DNA of 64,000 nucleotides, taken from assembly GCA_965644315.1 (NCBI GenBank), contig CBFFRQ010000045.1, positions 1 through 64,000 on the forward strand, given 5' to 3'. Below the pieces are notes generated by a model, which was not told where the DNA came from, made no database searches, and saw only the letters and a program-made list of their open reading frames with translations. Position numbers and translations under genes: made by a program. The stretch is from Caecitellus pseudoparvulus (lineage: Eukaryota > Bigyra: Bicosoecida). This document shows, piece by piece, positions 1 through 11,000 of this stretch. Positions within the stretch are counted from its first letter, which is position 1; the number at the start of each line of letters is the position of its first letter.

Positions 1-17
1 GGCCCTGTCCCATTGAG
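1..17 (+). repeat. Left terminal inverted repeat of the Harbinger element
   Basis: GGCCCTGTCCCATTGAG matches the reverse complement of 4995-5011 at 15 of 17 positions. The GGCCCTGT-like start resembles termini of known Harbinger elements. The sequence begins at base 1, so the outer edge may be incomplete. Confidence 0.8.
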
Positions 18-621
18 TGGTTAGGAGGGGTTCGTTTTTGAGCTTGTCAGGAGGGCATGTTGGCGATAGTTGTATGTGATAATGTACTGAGTATAAAATA
101 ACGAATGCATACATTATTTTTGTCAGAGTGTGCTTGAAAGGTTGGGTCTGTGATGCAAACTGGATGCGGAATTTGCTTGCCCACGTTTGTAAAAGGAGGC
201 TGCTGTCTTATGTTCCAGTCTACTTGCGCGTATTCGTACACTTTCGTGATCCAATGCAAATTTTTATGAAGTGTGGGCCGAATTTCGAGGAATCGGGCCG
301 TTTTGGTGATCACCCTCTTTCGATTCGGGTGAGTTGTCTGTCGATTACGAACAGAGGGCCTGCGTCGTCATCGAGGTGCTCACAAACCCGCATTCGACAC
401 CGGCGCAACCAGCACTCCAGCCCCCATGTGTCTTTCACAGTGTCGAACTACCGATCAAACGATCAGCGTCCCAGGGTTGCAATTCACAATTTTCACCTCG
501 AAGGCTTGCACTTCCCGCAAGGCGAGTTTCGCGGAAATCGAAATGAGTCTTGGTTGAGACAGGCCGAACAAGGCACTGTGAGAAAAGACTCCCCGTATTG
601 TCTTGCACAGATCATACAACC
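18..621. other. Left subterminal region of the transposon
   Basis: About 600 bp between the terminal repeat and the transposase start. No convincing protein is encoded here. It presumably holds the transposase promoter and 5' leader and the transposase binding region. The transposase frame is open from 550 but has no recognisable domain before the ATG at 622. Confidence 0.5.
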
Positions 622-2451
622 ATGTCTGGCATGCAATTCCTGGTTTCCTTTTTACTGTTGCGCCGGCGGCAGCATGTCCGTAGGTTGCAAGCGCTCCAAG
701 CACTTATTGCCACAGAAGCAGCACTGTTGCTGGCAGTGGTAGCAATGGCCGATGAAGATGGACACGAGCAGGCCGTGCCACTACCGTGCTTCGATGAAGA
801 CTGTGCTCTGGAGGAGGGCGTGAGGGCCAGCGCACGTGGCCGCACCAATCCTCTTGCAGGTTTGGCATCCGGTGTGAGGACGTGGGTGGCACGGCAACAT
901 GGAGTGCCTCTCGAAGAGCACGAGGTTTGCACAACCCCACATACGGTGTTGCAGTATACTATGAAGCAGTTGTGCTCTGTTGGTGTGAACACTATTTTAG
1001 CTCTATCGGTGTGGTTCATGAAATCTTCTGCACCAAAACTCTGGTACAGGTGGGTCATGCATTCGATCCTACCCGTGGAAGTAGAGGCCCACGCTGTGGA
1101 GCTTGCAGGTGATGAACCTGCAGAGGAACCAGACTCACAAGAGCACAGGACCTGGCAGAGACAGCTTCGGCGCCACAGGGAAGACTGTCTGCACGAGCAC
1201 TGCAGTCGCCTTGGGGCATGCGAGCGTCCCATGGTGCAGCAACAGCCATCAGTGGCAGACTGGTGGGGTGCTGTGGACTCATCATTCTGCGGCCAAGGAT
1301 GCACTTTCAGTTGGCTGGAGGCTTGTTGCCTTGGAGTGCATTATATGTGCAAGGGTTTCAACATGAGAGCTGGACAAGAAGCGTTCACTGGGGCATCGAA
1401 GTCCACATGCAGTCGAATCCTAAAGGTTTTCTTGCGGTCTATCTCATCCAGCATGTTTGAACAGCAGGTGTACATGCCAGCACCAGATTCTGGGGAGTGG
1501 ATGGAGAGTGTACGATTGAACTTTGCCCTGTCAGGCATGCAGCTGCCGTGCGTAGCAGGCAGCGTGGATGATACACATGTGCGTGCTTACATCAGTGAAG
1601 ATAGTGGAAAGGGCGTATACATAAACAAGGATGGCGTGGCTTCGGTTAGTGCCCAGTGCATGGTAAGTGGCCACGGACTCTTCTGGCAAGCAGACATTGG
1701 GTATGCTGGTGCCGAAAGCGATCGGGGGAAGCTCATAAGGTCTCCCATGTTTGCGGCAATGGTCGGGAACCCAAGCTTACGTCCTTGTCCACTCCCATAT
1801 ACATTGGCAGCAGACTCGGGATTTCGTCCGGGGTACACATTCTTACTTCTTCCGTTCGACCAGCGGGACACTGATGTGGTGCAGCCGAATCATTTGGTGA
1901 CAATTTTCCACGATGCACTTTTGCACATTCGAGTTAAGGTAGAATGTGCATTTGGAGAGCTCAAGAACAGGTTCCGCATCTTGAACAACACTGCGAATGG
2001 AAACCTTGGGCCAGCAGCAGTTGCACTGCGTCTACGTGTAGCTGTAGCACTGCATAACTTTGTACTGCGAGCTCTGCCATTGCGGGCATCTGTGTGGCAT
2101 GCCCTTGATGTGACAGCGCCGGGGACTGTCTGGGGTGACCTGCTGGAAGAAGCAACGGCAAAGGTGGTAGAGGACTTGCTTGAGGCGCAGCCCCCCTTCA
2201 TGGAGTATGCCGAGTGCCATGGGATGGAAGACGCAAGTGCTGGAGCTGGCGCTTGGCCAGCTTCCACCCACACCATCTTCAAGTATGCTGGGGTTCAGTA
2301 TCGCTCCATCATGGTGGGCACTGCCCAGTGGTGCCGCGAGAGAGTTGAAGAGCTAGCCCTTCTGCACCTGCAAGCACCTGAACAGCCTGGGGCTGCCGGC
2401 GAAGGTGATGAAGGGAGTGACTGGGAAGGTGACTCTGTTGGCAGTCAATAA
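622..2451 (+). CDS. Harbinger (HARBI1-like) DDE transposase
   Basis: DDE superfamily 4 endonuclease predicted to excise and integrate the element. The catalytic triad can be placed: first Asp in GSVDDTHV (near 1560), second Asp in ADSGF (near 1810), and the Glu in VECAFGELKNRF (near 1947), followed by the usual ALHNF helix. The acidic C-terminal tail ends at 2451. I chose the ATG at 622 because the upstream in-frame ATG at 550 adds only low-information sequence. About 610 residues is longer than the roughly 350 of vertebrate HARBI1, owing to an extended N-terminus with a hydrophobic stretch near its start. No stop or frameshift interrupts it. The converging accessory gene ends 20 bp downstream. 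Confidence 0.88.
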   Translation: MSGMQFLVSFLLLRRRQHVRRLQALQALIATEAALLLAVVAMADEDGHEQAVPLPCFDEDCALEEGVRASARGRTNPLAGLASGVRTWVARQHGVPLEEHEVCTTPHTVLQYTMKQLCSVGVNTILALSVWFMKSSAPKLWYRWVMHSILPVEVEAHAVELAGDEPAEEPDSQEHRTWQRQLRRHREDCLHEHCSRLGACERPMVQQQPSVADWWGAVDSSFCGQGCTFSWLEACCLGVHYMCKGFNMRAGQEAFTGASKSTCSRILKVFLRSISSSMFEQQVYMPAPDSGEWMESVRLNFALSGMQLPCVAGSVDDTHVRAYISEDSGKGVYINKDGVASVSAQCMVSGHGLFWQADIGYAGAESDRGKLIRSPMFAAMVGNPSLRPCPLPYTLAADSGFRPGYTFLLLPFDQRDTDVVQPNHLVTIFHDALLHIRVKVECAFGELKNRFRILNNTANGNLGPAAVALRLRVAVALHNFVLRALPLRASVWHALDVTAPGTVWGDLLEEATAKVVEDLLEAQPPFMEYAECHGMEDASAGAGAWPASTHTIFKYAGVQYRSIMVGTAQWCRERVEELALLHLQAPEQPGAAGEGDEGSDWEGDSVGSQ

Positions 2452-2471
2452 TGCAGTGTGTTGTCTCATGT

Positions 2472-4692
2472 TCATGACTGCATGGGTTGCCCAGCAACAC
2501 TACGCTTCTTCAGGGCTGTAACCATTTGAAGTCGGGCGCGTGCGACCTTCAGCTCCTTGTCTGCGTCTGACAGCGGGTGCGGTGGCATGCCACGCAAGGT
2601 TGGAGGCACACTTCCGCTGTGCAGCTGCTCCAAAACAGTCTGAACCTGCTCTTGCATGCTAAGGTCACCGTCAATGATGCTTAGGTCCAACCACCCCTGC
2701 ACTCTTGTAATTACACCTGATATCGCTGCATCTACCGCACGCTCACTATGTGCGGCAGCAGCACCTGGTGCAGGCACCGAAAGCGAAGGTGCGGGCTGCT
2801 GCACTTGCAAGGACTGCTGGAAAAACTGAAGAAGTGAGGCGTCCTGTTGTGCTTGTCGTTCCCGTGCTGCCTCTTCAGCAACCTGTCGTTTCTCCAGCGA
2901 ATCTGCCAAACGGGCAACGATGTCACGCATGCCTGCGGCTGGTGGTGACGTGCCAGACCCCAGGCGACCTCCATCCAGGGCTCCAGTTGCTTTTGCAACA
3001 GCAGCAACACGGCTTCCCGTGCTCGTTCCACTCCCCGCACCTGATAGGTACTCTCCGCCCTGTCGCGGACTTTCAGTGGGCAACGCAGCGGGCCTGCCAC
3101 TCGCCAACAGCGAGGCTACTGTGTGTGATCCTTCAGATCTAGCCTCTGCAAATATCCCGTTGGTGATGTTGCGAGGCACTGAAGACATCGTTGCCTTTGG
3201 CCTGGCTTTGCCTTGGCACACGCTTGCATAATTCATCAGCTCGCCCGGAAGCAGTCCACCGTTCAGGGGTGGATAGCGCAAGTCATCAGTTGGTCCCACA
3301 GGCAACCACATTTCCTTGTTCGTTACGCTACACCGCAGGCGCTGGAAGCGCAAGCGCGCAGCGGCGCTTGCGTTTCGTGCCCTGCTCCACCCCACCTTCG
3401 TGATGTCCCAACGTGTGTACTTCTTTCCATTTAAATCAAGAGAGGGAGCACCAGGGTGGCTAGGGGCTGTGGGTTCGCTTGCCCCCCCGCTTCCCGTCCT
3501 TCTGCCCTCAGACCCGTTGATGATGTCAACCTGTTTCTTCAACGTTTCGAGGCTGGCCCAAGTACCTGAAGCTGGAACCAGAGCCTCACGAAGGAGGCTT
3601 GAAACCAGGACCAAGCCTGACCACGACAGGAAGGCTTCTTGGGAATCACTACCTGGTGTTGAAACCAACACCATGTACTTTGAGTCGTCTCGCTCCGGCC
3701 ATGGCCTTCCTAGCATGTTCGTGTCATGCTCCTCGAAGGCAGTGAGCAGCAACGGCAAGAATTTGTGAGCTAGGCTCTTGCCCACAATGCCACTTCGCAT
3801 CTTGTTGCTCCCTTGTGTGGCAAAAGTCCGGAACAGGCTTCTGTCAGAGCCTTCCGGGCATGGCTCACCCGACGAGACAACACGACCCCCAAGAGATGAG
3901 TAGTCAATGGTACCCTCACGAACACCCAGACGAACGATAGCTCCAGACATTCTCCATGCACTTGCTTTGTTTCCAAAGGCAGCCCAGGTCGACGACGGCA
4001 TCAAGGTGGCGAACTCCTTCTTGTCAGGGTGCGTCTGCACCCCATTCTTGGACGGTGTTTGCAACAGAGCTCGATCAGTAGAGGCCCACGGAATTGGGCT
4101 CGCTGAGTCGAGACGCATCAACGCACGGGCAGGGGAAGTGGCAGCTGGTGTCGCGCCGACGGCACCAGCAGCACTCCGTGGTGGGGAAGGGCTGCCAGCT
4201 GTCCAGGACACACCACCACTCTCCAAGTCAGGACTTGAACTGTCACTCTTGCCCTCATCACCACTCATGTCAACGACCTCGTCTGCGGGCAGAGTCAGGA
4301 AGGCGTGTTTGCGAGAAGCGTTTCGGAGTTTCACACAGCGGAAATGAAAACGAACCGAAAGCTTCCAGTTGTTCCTTAGCGTTTGTCTTCATCCTCCTGG
4401 CAATGCTTGCTGTAAGGGCAGCAATCCGGACTGGTCTGGTAGGCGTTGCGATGGCGGGTGATTCTTGCGCAGCGAGTTCGCTTCCTGGAGGCGTTGCAGG
4501 CAGCTCAAACACCCGTCCTGCTGCCCCGAGCCTCGCGCCCGTCCGCAGTCGGGAAGTCGGTGCGTTACCTTGAAGGAACTGTCGGACCAGTGCATGTGTG
4601 TCCGCTTGCGAGCCTTCAACTGCGGTTCTTTTGCCACTCGTCGGCGCATCTGCCTGAACGCGTGCATTCCGGGGGCGCTTGCGGCCAGACAT
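2472..4692 (-). CDS. Accessory protein of the Harbinger element
   Basis: Second gene of the element, convergent with the transposase. I infer two exons, 4692-4356 and 4282-2472, joined by a 73-nt intron with donor GTTCGT and acceptor CCGCAG. This keeps the reading frame and gives about 715 residues. The start is MSGRKRPRNAR, a basic nuclear-localisation-like N-terminus. The rest has serine/glycine-rich linkers, a central more ordered part with several Trp residues, and a predicted helical, Gln/Glu-rich segment near the C-terminus. PIF/Harbinger elements usually carry a Myb/SANT-like DNA-binding partner in this position. I cannot see a clear Myb motif, so DNA binding is inferred from context only. 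Confidence 0.65.
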
Positions 4693-4994
4693 GGCAGCAA
4701 ATCATTCCAAGAGTATGCTCACAACTTACTGTGAATAGTTTAAAAGTAGAGTTTGATATCCATATCTGCACTGCTCGCCATGGTACACAAACCACTGCCA
4801 GCAAGTGGCAAATTCCGCATGCTAATAGGCTCGATAAACAACGCTCTGTTGCACACGACAGAGCGGCCGTTCAAGTCTAACATCCTCTGTTAGTGTCAAG
4901 GTGACAAAACATGCTGCCTGCAGCACTTTTCCGTGAACTTCAAAAAATGCATTCTCGTTTCACAGATTTTCTCGATTCAGAGGCCTCCGCTGGC
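4693..4994. other. Right subterminal region of the transposon
   Basis: Non-coding 300 bp between the accessory gene start and the right terminal repeat. It includes a perfect 8-bp inverted repeat, CGCTCTGT at 4842-4849 and ACAGAGCG at 4858-4865, that could be a transposase or transcription-factor site. No other feature is visible. Confidence 0.5.
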
Positions 4995-5011
4995 CTCAAT
5001 GAGACACGGCC
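4995..5011 (-). repeat. Right terminal inverted repeat of the Harbinger element
   Basis: Reverse complement of the left end with two mismatches. It supplies the in-frame TGA (4996-4998) that now terminates the dynein reading frame. The dynein-derived sequence resumes at about 5012. Confidence 0.8.
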
Positions 5012-8000
5012 CTGTACAGCCCAGCCTTCAGTCCTGATGGGGGCTCGTTCGTCACTTTGGTGCTCATCTGCAGCAACCCCAAGGGGAAGTCCTCTGAGGG
5101 CATGGCTGTGATGAACAGTCGGAAGTCTTCGTGCACTGCATCCTGCATCTTGTTCAGGATGTCCTCCATTTCCACCATGAGTTGCAGTCCCAACTCACAG
5201 TTCTGCAGCAGCACCCACGTGCCGTTCACCGCTGCTTTGTCCATCATGCGCTTGGCAATCTGTTCCTGCCCTTCACCCATGGAGATGCTCTCTACAGTTG
5301 TCTTCTTCCTCTTCGCCAGCGCTTCGATGGCCTCCGTCGGGTCTGCTCCCACAGAGAGCAGGAAGATCACCGGAACTTGGGCCACCATGCCGTCGAAGAT
5401 GCTCTCTATCGTGTCTGACACCGGGTCCACATACCGAGGTCCGATGTTCGCCACGTTGCGGATGAACTGCCGGATGGCCAGCAGGGTTCGGTCTTTGCGT
5501 AAGGCTCTGATCAGCAACAGCCGGCGCCAAGGCCCAGCATGTGGGTCGCCGCTCAGCGGCCCCTCAAAGTCAGGAATGGGGAGGCGCTCGGGATCGTTGG
5601 CATCAAACCAAGCCCTCCACATGCTCTCATTGCGACTGATGGCATCCAAGAGTGACGCGAAGAATGGCAGCGCTGATGTCAGCGCCTTGGCATTCAGCCA
5701 CGCCTCCCTGGGCATCCAGCGCGGTGGCGGCCCTGCGCTGGCAGGGTCAACCGCGGCGCCTGCTTGGAGGAAGAGGGAAATCTCGCTGGCGTCCAGGACT
5801 TCAGCCTTGACCAGGATCTTCAGGGTGAACATGAGCACGAAGAGGAGTTTATGCCGCTCGTACAGGCCTCTGTTTATGTAGCGGTACACGGAGTACGTCA
5901 TGGTGCTGACAATGTTCTCCACGCGCTTTGTGGCCAGTGCGCTCTTCTCCGCGTCATCGATACTCTTCGCAAACAACTCAATGAACTGCGCGAGGGATGT
6001 CTGGTACATGACGTTGACAAGGGACATCTCGACGATGGAGAAGTACAGCACCGACCCGCGGGTCGCGACAGGCCGGTATGCTTCGCGCTGCTCGCTGATG
6101 GAGGTGCGGGCCTCATCTGCAGCATCCAGCTTGTCCTTGACTTCAGCTGCCTTGGTCTTGGTGTTATTCAGGACGTCCACTAGCTCTGCATCCTCCAGCA
6201 AGTTGCCCCCCCCGCTCAGCCGATCCAGCAGCTGCGAGTCCAGCTCCTGCAGCGCTTTGCGGTTCGAGTTCACCTCCGCCAGCACCTGCTCCAGCATCTC
6301 TTCCAGCTCCCGTTTCTCCTTCTTGATCACTCGGCCCAGCAGCTGGTCTTCTAAGCCGCTCATGGTCACAGTGAAGTCCACGACGGTTGTTTTTGCTTGG
6401 AGCTCAGGGGAGAAGTGGGGATTGGGCAGGCGGGTGATGAAGTACATGGCGAAGCTGTCGTCCATCTCCACCTCACTGTCGGCGACTTTGATGTACTTCC
6501 GCTTGTTGCGGATGATGATCTGCTTCTCCAGCACAGGGTCCAAGAGGGGGTCCAGCTCCTCCTCCACGTTGATGACGATGAATGCGAAGCCCTGCCCCAT
6601 GCAGAACTCCAAGTTATCCTTCAACCGGCTGGAATTCACGGGGGTCACGGGGGGTGTCGGGAGTTTGCCCCCCTCACGGTTCCGGATCCAGTTCAGTGCT
6701 TGGCCTTGTGGGTCAATCAACAGCGGGTAGCGCGACGAGCGCGTGACCAGGATGCCATTCTGCACACTGAGGGGGTCAGTCGGTAGTCCTTCCAGGTTCC
6801 AGTCGCCAATGGTCCCGGCGTCCACCAGGAAGTCAATGACCTCCAGCTTGTCTGTGACGGGGACGCCGCGGGACTGCAAGTCGGCAGTGAACTTCTCCTG
6901 GACGAGGTACTGCCGGAAGGGTGCGTTGAATGGACCACAGTAGCACGTGAAGGCACAAGCCACTGCCACGTCCCCCACCAGGCGCCGCTTTTGGTCGGCA
7001 AAGTTCTTGCTGTCTTCCGTCCATCGGATCTTCTCCCCTGCCAAGCCGTTGATGAGCTTCTCTGCCTGCTGCAAGGTGGAGGCGAGGCGATTGGCATTGT
7101 CCTCCAGGTCCTGCTTTGCCGACATTTGTGCGTCGTAGTCTGCCTGCAGGGCCGCCAGGCGGGCCAGCACTCCCGCCTCCTCCTCCTCAGCCCTTCCCAA
7201 CGCCGCCAAGGCCTTGTCCAGCTTGCCTTGGGCGACTTGCAGGGCCTCAAGCTTTGGCTTGACCACCCTGGAGGCGTAGAAGTAGTCCCGCATGGCACCG
7301 GCCCACACTGCCATGTTCACGACGTAGTCGCTCATCTTCTTGGCAGCCAGGTGGTCTGCGTTCAGCCACGGGTGCAAGGAGTACACTTCGACGAGCTCGC
7401 AGGTCTCTTCATTCACTGCATCCTTGTCGAACCCCTGCAGGCGTGGAAGGAAGTCTGAGGTGCTGATGACCGCCAACGCTGAGTGCTTGTAGCTGTCTGC
7501 CAGGAACTCAAGCTCCGTCCCACACACGACATTCACAGCGTCACTTCCAGTTGTAACGGGAAGCAGAGGGGCTTGGAATAGGATGGCCACCATGTCCAGG
7601 ACATACTTGATGGCAGCGGGGGGGGACGGCTTCACTGCCTTGATGCTTTGGATGTCCTTGGCGGTGATGCTGGCAGCGGCGCCCAGCGCGCGGTCCACGA
7701 TGGGCTGCGCCTTGTCCAGGTCAGCTTGGCACAGTTTCTTCTCTCCTTCAATCTTTGCAGCCTCTGCCTCGCACCCATCTTTGATGACCTTCACCTTCTC
7801 GCCTTGTGCCTCCGCCTCCCCCCGCTTGACGGCCAGCGTGCCGAGCAGAGCATTCACCTTGTCCGTGGCATCCGCCACTTCTGCCTGCTTCACCTTCAGC
7901 ACCCCCTTCATCTCGTCGACGCCTGCGCTGCCCTCAATGAGCTTCTGCAGCCCCATGTTCACGTTATCTTCCTGTTTCTTCAAACTGGCGAGCTTTGTGG

Positions 8001-11000
8001 CATACAGCTCCTTGTAGTTGGCGATGAAGGCGAGGTATGACTTGGGCGTCTGGTACACGTGTCGCCGCATGGCTTGATAGTACTCCTTGCACACTTCCAC
8101 GACCATGTTGTGCACCATACCCATGTGAGTCATGAGCTCTTTCTTGGTCTCGTCTGGCGTCTCCATGGCGTAGTCCCCCAAGAAACCCCTGGACACCGAC
8201 ACCAACGCCTCCTCTGGCCATGGCAGGAACCAGTCGATGGTGCACCCCGAGAAGAGGCCGGGGAACTTTCGGGCTCTCTCGGAGAACTTTGCGTCCACAG
8301 GTGAGAAGCACAGGACTATGTGCAGGTTGTCTTTTGCCAGGTCGAAGAAGTACTGCTGTAGGTTTGTGGGAGTCTCTGGCACTCCCGCCCGCTCCTTGGC
8401 AAAGTGCGGCTGCAGATCGCCCGTGATGCCCATCATCTCGTCCTTGGCGAACAGCCCAGGCACTTCCCCCGTCAGCAGCAGGGAGTTGACGTACTCAAGG
8501 AAGGCCTCGCTCTTGATCTCGGCGTCAGTCAGCATGAACGTGACACTCTTGCGCTGGTGCCCGGCAAGGTCCTGGCAGAACTTGAGGTCTTCCATGAACG
8601 AGGCGACGTTGTACGTCTTCGTCAGCGTGATTTGAAACAGCGTGGAGCGCGCGATGTACGAGGCAAGCCGAGTTAAGCTCTGCTTGCCTGACCCGCCCAC
8701 ACCCACGAGGAGCGCAGATCCGCACGGCATGGCAAGAATGCGAGCAATGCGGATCATATGCCGCATGGCGTCCTCGAACAACACGAGGTTCAAGGAACGG
8801 GCAGGGAACTCGGTGTTGTGCTTGTGCATGAACATGGTTACACGTTCCCGAACGTTTTGCAGGCTGCCGCCTTGCTCGTACACCTTTGGAGCCTCCGCAA
8901 CTAGCACGTCGTCTTCGTCGTAGACATCTTCACGGAAGAAGTCAACCCAGAACGACTCCTCTTTGCACTTCGCGGCAGCATCTGCCCCAAACGTCTCAGC
9001 CAAGACACTGTCGGCTTTGGCGGCGTACCACTTCTTCTCGTCGTTGGCCACGAGTTTGTCGGAGAACACTCGCTCACACTCATGCTTCCACAGCTTGAGC
9101 AGGGCGATGTCAGGGTCCATGCCCGGAGTTTGCTGGCCACCGGTGCGGATGCTGTCCTTGGGGGTCAGCAGGACGCCTTGGAACACCCGGCTCAACTCGC
9201 GCATGTTGAAGACGTAGTGGAACTTGGCTGGTGTGGGCAGCATCTTTGCCTTCACCGAGTTCCACAGCTGAATCGTCGCCGCTGTGAGTTTGCTAACGAC
9301 CGCCATGGTGGCGTCACTGAAGTCGGCGGGTTTGAAGCGGCCCGCCAGCATCTGCCCGTACAAGTCATCAATCGACTTCAGGGAGGGAAGCACAAGGTTG
9401 AAGGCGAAGAATTGGCGCTTGAGGCGGTCCGGGATGTCGTTGCGACCGCCGCCAGGGTGGGTCATGGCCGCCATCCACCGCAAGTCCTCGCAGACCTTGA
9501 AGTCCCCACGCTTGTCCTTGTCGAGGAAGTACAGGCCGGACGCTTCGATGACCTGCCTGACGATTTCGTTCGTTGGCTGGTCTCCCCACTCGTTGATCTC
9601 GGGCATGGAGATGTCGTCAATGAACACCGTCATCTTCCGCCCAGCTGGGGGGCCAAAGTTCTTCCCCCCGCGCTTGTCCAGACTGGACTCGATGGCGTCT
9701 TGGAACATGCGCATGGTTGTGGCAGACGAGAAGTTCAGCCGCTTTGACACCATTGCAGAGGAATCGAACCCAGCCATGAACATGAGTGCCGTGGAAGTCT
9801 TTGCCGTGCCAGAGCCACCCGTCATGAGAACGGGAGTGTTCATGCTGTTCATGGCTTGCAGCAGGAAGATGCTCCGAGTTGAATCCATGGTGGGAACGAG
9901 GAGGTTCGAGAAGTCCAGCGGCTCGTCCACCGACGGGTAGTGCCAAGTGGGAGGAGCCCACGGCTCCCACTCCCACGACTCTTCGTTGAGCTGCATCTCA
10001 AAAATCGTTGCATCACCAGTGACCTGAGGCACAAGGTGGGGGACCACCCCTTCCATGTACTTGTGGTACTTTACGCGGTCTTCTGGCTCAAGCACCCCGG
10101 CGATCGCCCACGAGACGCAGTACAGCAGGATGCGGCCGCACACAAGCTCTGCCGCGTCGCTGCTCATGGCAGGCAAGTGGTCCGCATTGCGGCTCAGCAG
10201 AAGCTCTAGCAGCCGCGTCATGGCCTTCACGCTGCCGATGCGGGACAGCACCATCACGCGGTTTGTCTGGCGAATGAGGAAGTCAAAGAGGTGCCCTGGC
10301 TCAGGCGGGGCACACACGCCGATGATGCGCTCAGCAAGCCTGTCCAACACCTCACGCTGTGACTCCTCTTGCAGACCAAGCCAGGCGTCCCACTTCGGCT
10401 TCCAGTCCAAGTCCTCTTCAGACACGTACACAATGCCGCACCGGGACACCGTCGCTGGCGAAGCGTTGCGCAGCGTCTCGTTCTCGAACATGATCTTGAC
10501 GTTGTCAGTCATGGGGAAGCGGTCTCCGTTGGACAGTGTCAAGATGCGGTTGTCATCAAGCACAGTGTTCATGTCTTCGATCCAAATGGCATCTACAGGC
10601 CCATCCTCAATGATCCACGTGTTGTACGGTAGCTCAGCGTTGTTGAACTTCTCCCAGATGGAGGAGAAGACGCCCTTCACCCACTCCCCGCTCAGCGAGT
10701 CGTAGCTGCCGTACAACTCGTGTGCCAAAATAGCCTTAGGGTTCAGCTTGACAAGCTTGTAGGGTGTGCCTTGCCAGCGAGCTCGTGCAGCGGAGAGGCA
10801 ATCGAAGATGGCGCTCTTCCCGCCACCGGTCGGCCCAGACAGCATGATGCCATGTCGAACAAGGCATGTCTCGTGCAGCTGCACAACCTTCGTCACCCAA
10901 GCCGGGTGCATGCGCATGTTTGCCTCAGACACGACGGTTGTCAAGCTGTCCATGAGCTCAGGGAACTGCGCTTTCGCTGGTGCGTCGTACTGCGGGAACA

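Larger units (their letters stand above)
1..5012. mobile_element. PIF/Harbinger DNA transposon inserted in a dynein gene
   Basis: A DNA transposon of about 5 kb bounded by imperfect terminal inverted repeats at 1-17 and 4995-5011. It carries two divergent-function genes in convergent orientation: a DDE_4/HARBI1-type transposase (plus strand) and an accessory protein of unknown fold (minus strand). A two-gene plan with a separate accessory protein is typical of PIF/Harbinger elements. The window starts exactly at the left repeat, so the left target-site duplication cannot be seen. The right end lies inside the coding sequence of an outer-arm dynein heavy chain. Both genes look intact, so the copy may be young. 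Confidence 0.85.
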
